NCBI GenBank assembly: GCA_033239525.1
Contig: BSYO01000002.1
Location: 27,138,068 to 27,202,067 of the forward strand
DNA length: 64,000 bases
Direction: 5' to 3'
Source: Nepenthes gracilis
Taxonomy: Eukaryota; Streptophyta; Magnoliopsida; Caryophyllales; Nepenthaceae
In this document: one piece after another, positions 36,401 to 46,755 of the stretch
How positions within the stretch are numbered: position 1 is the first letter of the stretch
Layout of the letters: every line of letters starts with the position of its first letter
Position numbers and translations under genes: made by a program
Notes under the pieces: generated by a model
The model's database searches: none
Seen by the model: only the letters and a program-made list of their open reading frames with translations
What the model was told of the DNA's origin: nothing

Positions 36401-39100
36401 CTTGTAGGTCGGAGTTTACAGGATGTCAAAGGAGCAAATTGGTTGCTCATTGGCCGATGCTGCAGCTACTCCATCCTACATGAACTATCTTCAAACAGCC
36501 TCACTGTCTCCACCTTCTTTGCATGTCATCTACATTAATACTTCACTGGAGACGAAAGCACTTGCTCATGAGCTCGTGCCCACAATAACTTGTACTTCTT
36601 CTAATGTTGTGCAGACCATTTTGCAGGTCTGTACACATTTATATCAATTTGTCCATTACTTCATTCCATATGCTTTCTTATTTTTCATTTCAGTGTAAAA
36701 ATTACGTCTCTTAAGCAAAATCTTTTGAATATTATGGCGGCTTCTCTGAGTTTTGAGGCCTTATGTTTCCCTTTTTCCCAGGCATTTGCTCAAGTTCCCA
36801 ACTTAACCGTATATTACGGGCCCGATTCCTACATGGGTGCAAATATTGCAGAGTTGTTTAAGCAGATGACTATGATGTCCGACGAAGAAATTGCTGAGAT
36901 ACATCCTCAGCACAACAGAGACTCGCTTAGATCTTTGCTTCCTCAATTGCGCTATTATCAGGTGGTTTACCAGTGTGTTTCTGGATGTGTTTTATAAAGG
37001 GCATCAAAAGTAATACTCTTTTATTAGAAGAACTTTCACTGGTAACATAAATCTTTTTTTTTTTTTTCTGGTGTAAGGTTGCATAGTCACATTTTTTCCA
37101 GCAATATACAATTACTTGTACAATATATATAAAAAGTAAGAGTTGTAAAGATAAAAATTTTAAGATTGATGAATGGAGTCACACTAAAAGATAAGATAAT
37201 GAATGTTGATATTCATAAATATTTAAAAATTATACTTATAGAAGATAAGATCTTATAATGATGACTAAGGTTGTTAAGATATTTAGACGATGGCCAAATA
37301 AAGTACCTGTGAGGAAATGTAAGTTAATTATGGTTAAATGAATGAAAAGAAGATGCAAACCTATAAAAAATTAGAGTGATGTGATGAAAAATGAATTTAA
37401 AATGACTTCGATGGCAAAAGTATATTCATATGGTTATTCTTACTCAGTGGAACTTAAGACTTTGTTATTGTTATTATTGTTATAATATACAAATACCTAT
37501 TTGCTGCTTAATTTCTAACCGTCTGGTGATTTTCTTCTTAGGACGGAACTTGCATTGTTCATCACCTCTTTGGACACGAAGTAGTAGAGAAGTTAAACGA
37601 AATGTACAGCGATTCATTTTTGACTGCTCATTTTGAGGTTCCAGGGGAAATGTTTTCTTTGGCAATGGAAGCAAGGAGAAGAGGAATGGGGATAGTGGGC
37701 TCCACCCAAAATATACTAGATTTCATAAAACAGAGGGTACAAGAGGCCTTGGATAGAAATACCAACGATCACCTTCAATTTGTTTTAGGGACAGAGTCAG
37801 GAATGATCACTTCGATTGTCGCAGCAGTTCGACCAATGTTGAATCCTGTGGACACCTTTTCGAGGAGATCAGATATCAAGGTTGAGATTGTCTTTCCTGT
37901 ATCATCGGATTCAGTGACAAGATCATCGAAGAACTCATCTGATCTATCAAAACTCGTTGTTGTACCTGGAGTTGCTAGTGGTGAAGGATGCTCCATCCAT
38001 GGTGGCTGTGCTTCCTGCCCATACATGAAGGTACTGCATCGTGTCCCTTAAACTATTTCAAACAAGTAAACATTTTATTGTTTATGATACTTTATCACGG
38101 GTAATGGCAATCAGATGCACGGGGTTACCATATTGAAACATATGTAAGTTGATAAATTGTCTACATGAATGATTTAGAAGAAGTCAAAGTAGCTATATAT
38201 ATGCCTTGGCCTATGACTTCTTAGCTTAGACTTAGGTTGTAGATAATATCCAACACACGTATATAAACCCTAGAGGTGTCCATTGATAAACGTGCCTGCC
38301 GCCTACACCTGTTTGGACAGGCAATGCGGCATTGATTCCTTCATTGACAGCTCCCTTCGGTCCTTAATCAATATCAGAGACAGATTTGTACAGGATTCAA
38401 CGTTATGTGAGGATTGTGTACTTTGTGAAGTGCTGTGAGAGACCCTCTTGTTGGGAGGATTGTGTCCCTAAGTTTCACTTGTACAGTGGTTTGTTAAATG
38501 TTGCCATTATAGTGAGGGTAATGTATAAAAGTAAGATGAATTACTGAGAGATTTATGTTCAGATGAGGATTCTTGATGCGGATAGACTCACACAATGTGG
38601 AGATTGTTGATAATATGCGATTTGGTGTTGGCTCCTGGTTGACTGTTCTCGCGGTCCTATCAGCTCCTTTTTGTCATCTGATCCCTTCCTTGTTCTCCTC
38701 CACCAGATGAATTCTCTGACGGCACTCCTGAAAGTTTGCCGACAGCTGCCTGATGAAATCGGCACTCTCTCTGCGTACGAAGCGGGAAGATTCAATTCGC
38801 AAACTTCGAGCGGAAAGCCAATTGCAGATGTTGGATGTGAACCGATTCTTCACATGAGGCACTTTCAGGTTTCTGTTGTTGAATTCGTGATTTCTTTTGA
38901 TTACTTGCTTCTAGTAGTTAATCTCTCATCAAAAAGAAAAGAAAAAAACAGCCGCGGTTAGGTCATCCGCCATAGCCAGTATCTTAGACCGTATTTCTTC
39001 GCTATCCTTTTCTACGCAGGCGGCACGAGAATTGCCCGAGCAGCTTGTCCACCAGATCCTCGGTCACCATGAAAATGGAAAGGCGGTGTCATTAAGCTGA
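30428..39100 (+). CDS. QS: Quinolinate synthase, chloroplastic (SufE–NadA fusion)
   Basis: Seven exons, all joined in phase 0, give 726 aa: 30428–31192, 34312–34596, 36408–36626, 36782–36961, 37542–38030, 38707–38868, 39020–39100. The enzyme condenses iminoaspartate with dihydroxyacetone phosphate to quinolinate, the first committed product of de novo NAD synthesis, in plastids. Residues 1–about 85 are Ser-rich and basic, a transit peptide. About 90–240 is a SufE domain with the sulfur-accepting cysteine in RVMGCTAQ (Cys140). From about 255 on is the NadA domain (AHFYMDPEVQG, YINTSLETK). Candidate [4Fe-4S] ligands are Cys412 (TCTSSN), Cys487 (DGTC) and the GCSIHGGCASCP cluster (633–642). The SufE–NadA fusion is the known plant arrangement and the length is usual. 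The first intron (3.1 kb) contains LTR remnants. The start is ATG at 30428; an in-frame GTG precedes it. Confidence 0.96.
31640..32560 (+). repeat. LTR-like remnant in QS intron 1
   Basis: Has LTR-like architecture: a TATA-type motif (CTATATATACCC, about 32077) followed by a transcribed-leader-like region and CTTCTATTGGTGACGTTGGT near 32278, which may be a U5/primer-site junction. The TG start could be 31671. Two short related phrases (GTCATGCAAGATTCGTGCGA and a GTTCGTGCAAGGGTCGG type) recur inside. The 148- and 87-codon frames here show no domain. No second copy in the window. Confidence 0.35.
32797..33762 (-). repeat. Solo LTR-like remnant (-) in QS intron 1
   Basis: The minus strand starts TGTTGGCAGTCTCAGTGACA at 33762, has a TATA-type motif (TGTATTTAAAACCAGCCC, about 33222) roughly mid-way, then a long leader-like tail. 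This layout fits a Ty1/copia LTR, perhaps of the Sirevirus type. The far end (about 32797) is not well defined and no target-site duplication was found. Confidence 0.45.
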
Positions 39101-39693
39101 GAGAACAATGCTGATTTCGCTGGTATTGAAGACGGTCTCGCCGCCATCCAAGGTGTTCGGCGGTAGTTCTGCTGTGGACCGGAAATCTCCTCATACAGTG
39201 GGACCAGCTCTCTTAACTTATATAATTGTTGAAATTGCACGAGGCAAAATAATGATTGTTTTTAATTTTATTATTAAAATTTTGATCGGTCCAGATTTAT
39301 TATTATCTTTATTTTAGTATAAGATTATAAAATTATAGGATTATTTAAATATTATAAGATTTTAAAATTATAGGCTGTAAAAAAAAAGATAAATTAGATG
39401 TCAATCTTAAATTGAAGAGATGTTTTGTCATGGGTGATTTTTAAATTACAATTAAATTATTTTACAATTATATTTATATTCAGCTTTATAATGAATTATA
39501 ATTAATGAAAATAATATTTAGAGATATGCTTAAAAAAAGGATTTAAAGAGACCTTTCAAATTTATTAAATAATATAATATTGTATTAATTAATTAATTAA
39601 TTGTACAATTAAGAGTATATAAAAACAAATAAATATGCGTGTGGAATTCAATCAATAAATTAAAATTAACGTCAAGTAAATTTTATATATATA

Positions 39694-40688
39694 TGTTGGG
39701 CCCTAATATAAGGGCCCATAAAAGCGTGGCCGAGGAGAAAGGCCCAAACGAGGGGCTCCCACGAGCCGAGAAAACTGGACAACCTGAGAGGCTCAAGGCA
39801 GAGGCCGGCCGCCGAAGGACCAAGGCCACCGCAGAAGTCCAAGAGGTCCCGTCCGCTCGTAAGGAAGCTCGAGGATATCGCCAACGATATCTGAGTACAC
39901 TTGACAAAGAAAAGAGAGAATCCTAGAGAGTCGTGCGAGTCTCGTAACCATCCAGAAATCGAAAGAGACTGGGGGCTTTTCCCGCAGGATCCCCCGATGA
40001 TCGCCTCTATGCTTCGGCCAAGGATGCCAACAAGAACGCCGCCCGATTCCCAAGAAAACCCGCAGCCCACCTGCGGGCCGCGCGTCTAACAGTGGGGACG
40101 CCACAATCAAGATCGACGCCTATATTTCACGCTGACACATCTAGCCACATCATCGGCGCCACCACGTGCCATCCCACAAGACGTCAAGAAAAGATTAAAA
40201 AGCCCAGCGTGACATCAGATAACTTCTGGCCATCCAATGGTCGCCACTTGCCTCTTCTCCAATGGGCTGCATAATCTTTCCTATAAATACCTAGAAAGTT
40301 TCTTCAAAATGACGGATTCTCTTCCAAATTTGCTTTCCAAAGAAGGCAAAGGCCCACTTCCTCTCGGCCACTGAATCTCTCTCTCTATCCCAAAGCGAAA
40401 CTAACAAAAAGAGTGAAAAGCCTTCCAACGAGCGATCCCTAAAAAAAGATATACAAAAATGAGACAAATGCATGATTAACCCTAACACTTATACTTTGTA
40501 AAGATTTCCACCTAAATAATGAAGCATTTCTAAGTCCCTGAATCTCGTGGTTTTTCCTCCACAGTTAAGAAGAGGTTTTCCACGTAAAAGATCCTGTCTT
40601 AATCTTCCTCTCGTGTCCAACACCTCAAACACTTATGTTGCCTGAAAATCACAGATTCGACTGGACTTCGCGGATCCAGAACATAACA
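39694..40688 (+). repeat. Solo LTR of the Tat-type family, TSD ATATA
   Basis: Starts TGTTGGGCCCTAATATAAGG and ends CCAGAACATAACA. It matches over its length the LTRs of the element at 42789–49208. It is 995 bp and flanked by ATATA at 39689–39693 and 40689–40693; the match is less telling because the site lies in an AT run. No internal region remains, so it is probably the result of LTR–LTR recombination. The open frames on both strands inside are shadows of GC-rich LTR sequence. Confidence 0.85.
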
Positions 40689-40693
40689 ATATA

Positions 40694-42783
40694 TATATAT
40701 ATATTGTATATGATACGGTAGATGTAAGGGAATTTGGGTGCTTCTTCATTGATCTAAGTAATCTTGGATATTTAATTGTCTATATTTTAAATTTTAAAAA
40801 TAAAAAATTATGTAAATGGTTTTTATAATTTTATTTTTACATAAAATAAATATTTTAATATTATATAAATAAAATAAAAACTATTTTTATATTTTTTATT
40901 AATGAAAAATTCGTACGGCTGAAATTTTCAAATTCAATAATCATAATTTTTGGATGGCCTGAATCGCTCCTGGTATCTGAAATCGTTTAGTTGGCCACGA
41001 CGTTTGACTAAATGCGGTTGCCAAGTCTGACAAGAATCCAGCAACTCTTGCGTGCAGCTTAAATGAAGTGTGGCAGCGTGTATTAAAAATATTATTTATA
41101 TATTTATTTTATTTTTAATTTTAATAAAATAATTAAAATTAAATATAAAGTTTATTATATTTTAATTTTTTATTGTCTTTTTCTTTCTCTTTTTATATTT
41201 AAATTAATAACTTTAATATAATTAAATATATAAATATTATTTTTTAGTATTATTATAAGGATAGAGAACTAATTAACTATATTTAATAGTTTATATATAT
41301 TTTTTTAAAAAAAATAAAAATAAAAATAAAATTCATAAAGTTATTAAAATTGTTAAATTTATATTTATTAGTTTTATAATAAGACAACGATGTAGAATTC
41401 ATTTGACCATCGAGTTAAAAATAATATCTATATTATAATTAATATTATTATAAAATAATATCACCACCCCACCACCGCCCTTATGTCATACCAAGTACTG
41501 CATCTATCCGTACTTTAGTGTCACTGCCACCACTACCACCGCCGCCGGTAATTCTTGATATTTCGCAAACTTTATACCATATTTAGATAAAAAAATAAAT
41601 TTTATTCATATCTTACTTTTAATAAAATAACTATTTTATTATTTAATTATTCTATTAATAAAAATATCGATTAAAAACTATTATTACTTTAAAATAAAAA
41701 TTAAAAAATATCCACTTGTGGTTTTATTACCAATAAATTATTATTTTAAAATATTTTATTTCTATTTATCCTAATCCCGAATTAAATATACCTTTGACAC
41801 TTCACTCCTTGGGCCTAATTCTTGATCACCACTTTGATGTGTCGGATTGAATTTCTTATAGAGGCTTAACCCGCTACTTGATAGACCCCTTGTTATGCTG
41901 TCAGTTGAAGTTTAAAACTGTGCTGATTCATGATATTATCGGACCCATTAATTATTTTATCTTATTTTATTTTTTTTAAAATAATAATTATTATCTTATT
42001 ATATTCCAACATTTAAATGTAATATTATGGCAATAAAAGCGTCAATTAGTCATGAAATATTATTTTTTAACAATTGGAAATAAGTGAAATTTTAGATATA
42101 TGAATTTTTTATTTCTTATTTATAAAATTACTATTATTTAAAAAATAATGTATATATCTATATGTGTCTGTAAACAATAAACTTATTATTCTAATAAAAA
42201 TAAAGTTTAAAATAAAATTATAATTTTACCCAATCAAACATGATCTAAAGGATTCATAGAAACTTTATTTTTCACAAAAATAAACAAACTATATTTTAAT
42301 TATTTATTTTTTAATTAATAACTATAATATAATTATTTTTAGAAATTAATTAAATTTAATTAAAATAATTAAATCATAGTAATTTATTTATAATAAATAA
42401 TTAAAATATAAAAAATAAGCCCATTCACTTTTTTATTAATATATATATATATATTATTTTTAACGTGGAGAAATTAGGTCAAATTTAGCTGTCATTAATC
42501 TAAAAATCAACGTGGTTGTTTTAAAGTCGATTGACTTTTTGATGTATGGTGGGGAATGAAGGGGCCACATGGTAGCCTTCATTTTCAAAGGAGAAAAAAA
42601 TTATTATTTTTTAAGTTTAAATTATTTATTTTTAAATAAATTATCATGATTTAAATTATTTTTTTAAAAAAATAAAATATTAATTAAATTTAATTATTAA
42701 ATTATAATTATTTATTCAAAAATAATTAATTCTGATTTAAAAGATGAAAGCCGCCTCCTCCTCATCCGTCTGCGTTGAGGAGC
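40694..42783. other. AT-rich intergenic
   Basis: Very AT-rich with no open frame worth calling. A small CCA/CCG-rich island (about 41461–41550, CACCACCCCACCACCGCCC and a second one 60 bp on) stands out. I see no gene. Confidence 0.5.
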
Positions 42784-42788
42784 ATGCC
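42784..42788 (+). repeat. Target-site duplication ATGCC (left)
   Basis: ATGCC directly precedes the 5' LTR at 42789 and is repeated at 49209–49213 right after the 3' LTR, defining a single 6420-bp insertion. Confidence 0.85.
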
Positions 42789-43779
42789 TGTTTCCGATAT
42801 ATAGGGCGTAAAAGCGTTGGCCCAGAGAAAAGCCTAAACAAGATCTCCGATGGCAGAAAAATTAGGCAAGCCTGAAAGGCCCAAAGCAGAGGCCGGCGGC
42901 CCAAGGACCAAGACCACCGCAGAAGTCCAAGAGGTCTCATCCGCTCGAAAGGAAGCTCGAGGACATCACCAACGATACCCGAATACACGGACAGCGAAAA
43001 AGACCGAGAACCCTAGAAGTCCTGCCGGGTCTCAGAACCGTCCGAGAAGTCAAGAAGAGACTCCGAGGCTTTTCCCCAGAGGATCCCCCGAGGACTGCCC
43101 TATGCTCGGCCGAGGATGCGCCAGGTAGCGTCTCTCGATTCCTAAGGAAACCTCACAGCCCACGGCCGATCGTCTAAACCAAAACACGCCCAGTCAAATC
43201 AAGATCGACGCCAGACTACATGCGCCTGCACACCTAGGCCTACCAACGGCGCCCACCACGTGCCATCCGCGCCACATCAAGAAAGATTAAATAAAGTGGT
43301 GGGGTATCAGATAGCTTCGGGCCATCCGATGGCTGCCACGTGTCTCCTCCCCAACGGCATGATCTCTCCTATAAATACCCAGCAAAGTCTCATTCGAAAG
43401 GACCGGATTCTCTTTTCCCAAATTTGCTCCAGAAAGAAGGAAAAATGCCCGCTTCCTCTCGGCCACTGAATCTCTCTCTCCCAGCGAAACGGAACAAGAA
43501 AGAGTGATAAAGCCTTCCGGTGAGCGATATCCCCTAGAAAAGAGATACAAAATAAGAGACAATGAATGGATTAACCCTAACACTTGTACTTTGTAAAGAC
43601 TTCCACTCAAATAGTGAAGCATTTCTAAAGGCCCTGAACCTCATGGTTTTTTCTCCTCATTCACGAGGAGGTTTCCCACGTAAAAATCCGATCTTAATCC
43701 CCCTCTCGCATCCAACACTTAAAACAACAGATTGCCTGAAAACCACTTAATCTGAATCGACAGCGGATCGAACACAATA
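42789..43779 (+). repeat. 5' LTR of non-autonomous Tat-type element
   Basis: 991 bp. The middle part is nearly identical to the 3' LTR, including a run of well over 150 bp without a difference (about 42945–43125). The first about 60 bp and last about 50 bp are clearly diverged from both the 3' LTR and the solo LTR at 39694. The TG start and element boundary are supported by the target duplication. Confidence 0.85.
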
Positions 43780-43905
43780 TTAGCGTTATGCGGGGAACAG
43801 CTGACAAAAAGCTCACAAGCTTCCCCCTCCCAGAACAACCAATGCCCTGAAGATGATGAGCAGACAAGACAGAGACGTCCACCGGGAAGAGGAGCGCTAC
43901 GATAG

Positions 43906-44655
43906 GTGCCTCCATCGGGTGGCAGGATGAGTGGCGGCCCCGGTACTAGCGTGCGCAAGCTAGTACAGAAGGTGGACAGCCTTTCGAGAGTCATCCGTAC
44001 CCTCCGGGAGAAGGTGGACGAGCGATCGAGGCACGCGCCCCAAAGCCCGCGTCAGCCGGCGCCCCAAAGGCGACCGGCCGGCGGGCTCCCGGGAGTCAAG
44101 GACTACCTCAACAAAAAAGTCCATGAGCTAAGCCCCAGACGAAGAAAGGGCTCAAAAGGCCGGGAAGACGGTCTTCGGACCCAAAACCGGCAAAACAAGT
44201 CAGCCGGGAGGACGAGAAGACCCCCTACCCCTGAGGACAAAGGAAGGAAAAAGAAGGGCGAACGCCCAACTGAAGACCCAAGGGCCGTCCGGATAAGAAG
44301 AGCCTGAACGGATGGTCCTTGGAGGAGACGGGCCCTCGGGCCCACTTGCTCTCACCGACTCCCTCACCAACATCCTGAGGCAGATCAGGGACAAGGAGTT
44401 CCTGAGATGGCCCAAGGCGTTAAAGAATCCGAGAGGAGGCGGCCGGTGGGAGTATTGCCATTCTATGCCCAGTAGTGGCCATGACACCGAAGACTGCCGG
44501 AAACTCCAGGTGAAAATCGAGCGGTTGGTAATGGAAGGCTATCTCGACCGCTTCGTGCCACGACCCGGGCATGGCCCCGGAGCAGCAGGACGCACCCGGT
44601 CGCGCCACTCAAAGGGCAAGGCCGTGATGGGAGCAGCGCAGGCCTGACCACCCGC
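43906..44655 (+). pseudogene. Partial gag of Tat-type element
   Basis: Two adjacent frames. 43906–44307 (133 codons) starts MPPSGGRMSGG, has a heptad-like LVQKVDSLSRVIRTLREKV stretch, and ends in a basic, proline-rich tail. 44312–44647 (111 codons) contains LTNILRQIRDKEFLRWP and YCHSMPSSGHDTEDCRKL followed by IERLVMEGYLDRFV, which is the C-terminal end of Tat-lineage Gag. The capsid-like domain normally lying between these is missing, so this is an internally deleted gag, perhaps frameshifted at about 44308. Whether either frame was translated is unknown. Confidence 0.6.
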
Positions 44656-44900
44656 TAAGGGTGCCAATACCGGCAAGACCAACCCCAAACGTAGCTGTCG
44701 GAAGAGCAAGGGGAGCAGTAACAAAGGAGCATGAAGGCCCAAGCGCGCGGACTGATGTAACCAAGAGACGTAAAAAAAAAAGGCCCTGGAGGCCACTCGA
44801 TGTAAAACGTGTACATCAATGAAAACGTCCCTTCACTTCGTCTATTCTGAAGCGTTCTCATGCTCCCTCATCGACGATGAAGCAACTCGCGGAACAATCA

Positions 44901-45278
44901 AAAACTCGGTTGCTAACCGAGCGGCCCCAGAGGCCGGGCCCCAGAGGTCAAAACTCAAAAACTGGGCTGTGACCGAGCGGCCCAAGAGGCCGGGCCCTAG
45001 AGGTCAAAACACAAAAACTCAGCTGCTAACCTAGCGGCCCCAGAGGTCAAGCAACAAAAACTCGGCATTGACCGAGCATCCCCAGAGGTCAAGCAACGAA
45101 AACTCGGCTGTGACCGAGCGGTCCCAGAGGTCGGACCCCAGAGGTCAAGCAACGAAAACTCGGCTGTGACCGAACAGCCCCAGAGGTCGGACCCTAGAGG
45201 TCAAAACTCTAAAAACTCGACTGTGACCGAGCGACCCCAGTGGTCGGACCCTAGAGGTCGGACCCCAGAGGTCAAAAG
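44901..45278 (+). repeat. Tandem array with 57- and 43-bp units
   Basis: Seven units, each starting AAAACTCGG(C/T)TG-like, begin at about 44901, 44957, 45013, 45056, 45099, 45155 and 45211. Spacings are about 56, 56, 43, 43, 56 and 56. The short units lack one 14-bp sub-repeat of the GGACCCCAGAGGTC type, which is itself duplicated in the long ones. The array sits between gag and the antisense gene. Confidence 0.85.
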
Positions 45279-46073
45279 ATTAAATAGGTAAAGGCTAGAA
45301 GATCCTGAAAGGGGTCACACGCCCAAACCCGAGAGTTAAAGGGCCGGCGATCTTAAAGAGATCACGCGCTCAGGGCTAAGAATAAGGCGTCGTACAGTGC
45401 GCCGTAAAAAAAAAGGAAGAAAACAGAAGACACTCGTATAAGCAAGACCAAAGGAACGTCCGAAACTCTGATGCAAAAAGGACAAGTCTTATTCATAAAA
45501 AGAATTTATGTACAAGTGTGGCAAAATAAAAAAAAAAACAACGAATTAGGGGAGCGCCTCTCGACTCCCTCCTCCTTGAGCCTCTTTGGCTCCTGGAGAT
45601 CCCATCTAGTCCGCCGGAACTGGCTCCTCGGGCGTAAGAGGCTCACCATCAAGCCCTGCCCGGGGAGGCCCAGGGAAAGGTCTCCCAGCAACGCCGTATA
45701 AGTCTTCTACACTTAAGGCACTGGCGTTCCTGGGATCGAGGACGGCTACAGGAAATTGCGGAAGGACCGGTCGCGCCACTCCGTGGCACATGCGGATGCC
45801 GTCCGAGAACTTGTCGTCCAACACTGATGCCATCTCGGCAATCTGTACGGACGTCCTCAACCTCTCTTCCTAGCGAAGGATCCGATCCTGAAGAAGGCCC
45901 TGCCGAAGCCGCAGAAGCTTGATAGTGTCCTCCAAAGAAGCAATCTTCTCCTTAGCTTCAGCCAGCTCCGCTTTCGCCCGTTGTGCAGCTTCTCTGGCAG
46001 CCCTCGAAGACCCCATCTCCAGACGAGACTGGGCAATCACCCCCACCAGCTCACTGAGGCCTCCAATCAGACC

Positions 46074-46147
46074 CTGGAGTTGCGGCAGAAAGGTTCATCA
46101 AAATACGAACGGATGGGAACAAGGCAGGAAAAGAAACAACGGGATAC
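46074..46147 (-). other. Putative spliceosomal intron in antisense gene
   Basis: On the minus strand the donor TTTCTAAG|GTATCCCG and acceptor GCAACTCCAG|GGTCTG enclose 74 nt with a T/C-rich middle. Without splicing the frame hits TGA right after the acceptor position. With splicing it continues in phase into GLIGGLSELVG and the coiled coil. This supports a real intron in the ancestral gene, which implies transcription from the minus strand. Confidence 0.55.
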
Positions 46148-46597
46148 CTTAGAAACGAGAGGATCGTCCCCTGTGCCACGCTCCCCATGGATCTCGGACT
46201 CCTGAAGACTGCTCCTAGGCCCCGCGGGCTCCACCTCAAACACGGACTAAGCGGCTATAAAAGGCACCGGAGAGCCTGCCTCAAAGTCAACATCCCCAAG
46301 AAACTCAAACGACCGCTCGGCTTGGACCACAGTAGGGTGCTCAGAAGGATCAAGGGGCATGAGCTCGTTGACACTCAACTCCTCGACCTCCACCACCTCT
46401 CGGATCGTCTCAGCCGTCATCCCCCTCTCAGAGTCCACCATGAAGTTTCCGCCTCCTATGTCCTCGGAAGGATGATCAGTCCTATCCGAGACTTTATCAG
46501 GCAAATCAACAGGAACTTCGAAGACAAAATCATCACAGGGGGGCTGGACGTCCGAAAGCTCCACAATCTGAACAATTTCTCCCGAGGGCTCAGCGAG

Positions 46598-46755
46598 ATT
46601 AGCAGTGGAAGTGAAGGCGAGAGCTTCAGCTCCCGAGGACTCAGCGGGAGGATTAGCAGTGGAAGTGAAGGCGAGAGCTTCAGCTCCCGAGGACTCGGCG
46701 GGAGGATTAGCAGTGGAAGTGAAGGGGAGACCTCCAGACCCCGAGGATTTAGGCA
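46598..46755. repeat. 54-bp minisatellite in antisense gene
   Basis: Units start at 46598, 46652 and 46706 (ATTAGCAGTGGAAGTGAAGG each time), with a period of exactly 54 bp and about 2.8 copies. As 54 is a multiple of three, the repeat keeps the antisense frame open (TSTANPPAESSGAEALAF per unit) and also a sense-strand frame. Confidence 0.85.

Noticed and set aside
39672..40110. Several 62–132-codon frames at the solo LTR
   Set aside because: GC-rich LTR sequence is open in many frames at once; none is conserved among the three LTR copies.
43287..43622. 111-codon minus-strand frame in the Tat-type LTR (and its copy at 48664–49209)
   Set aside because: Both are antisense readings of the LTR promoter/leader; the solo LTR copy at 39694 does not keep the frame.
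44901..45278. CRISPR-like array
   Set aside because: Units are contiguous and similar throughout with no unique spacers, and the setting is a plant LTR element.
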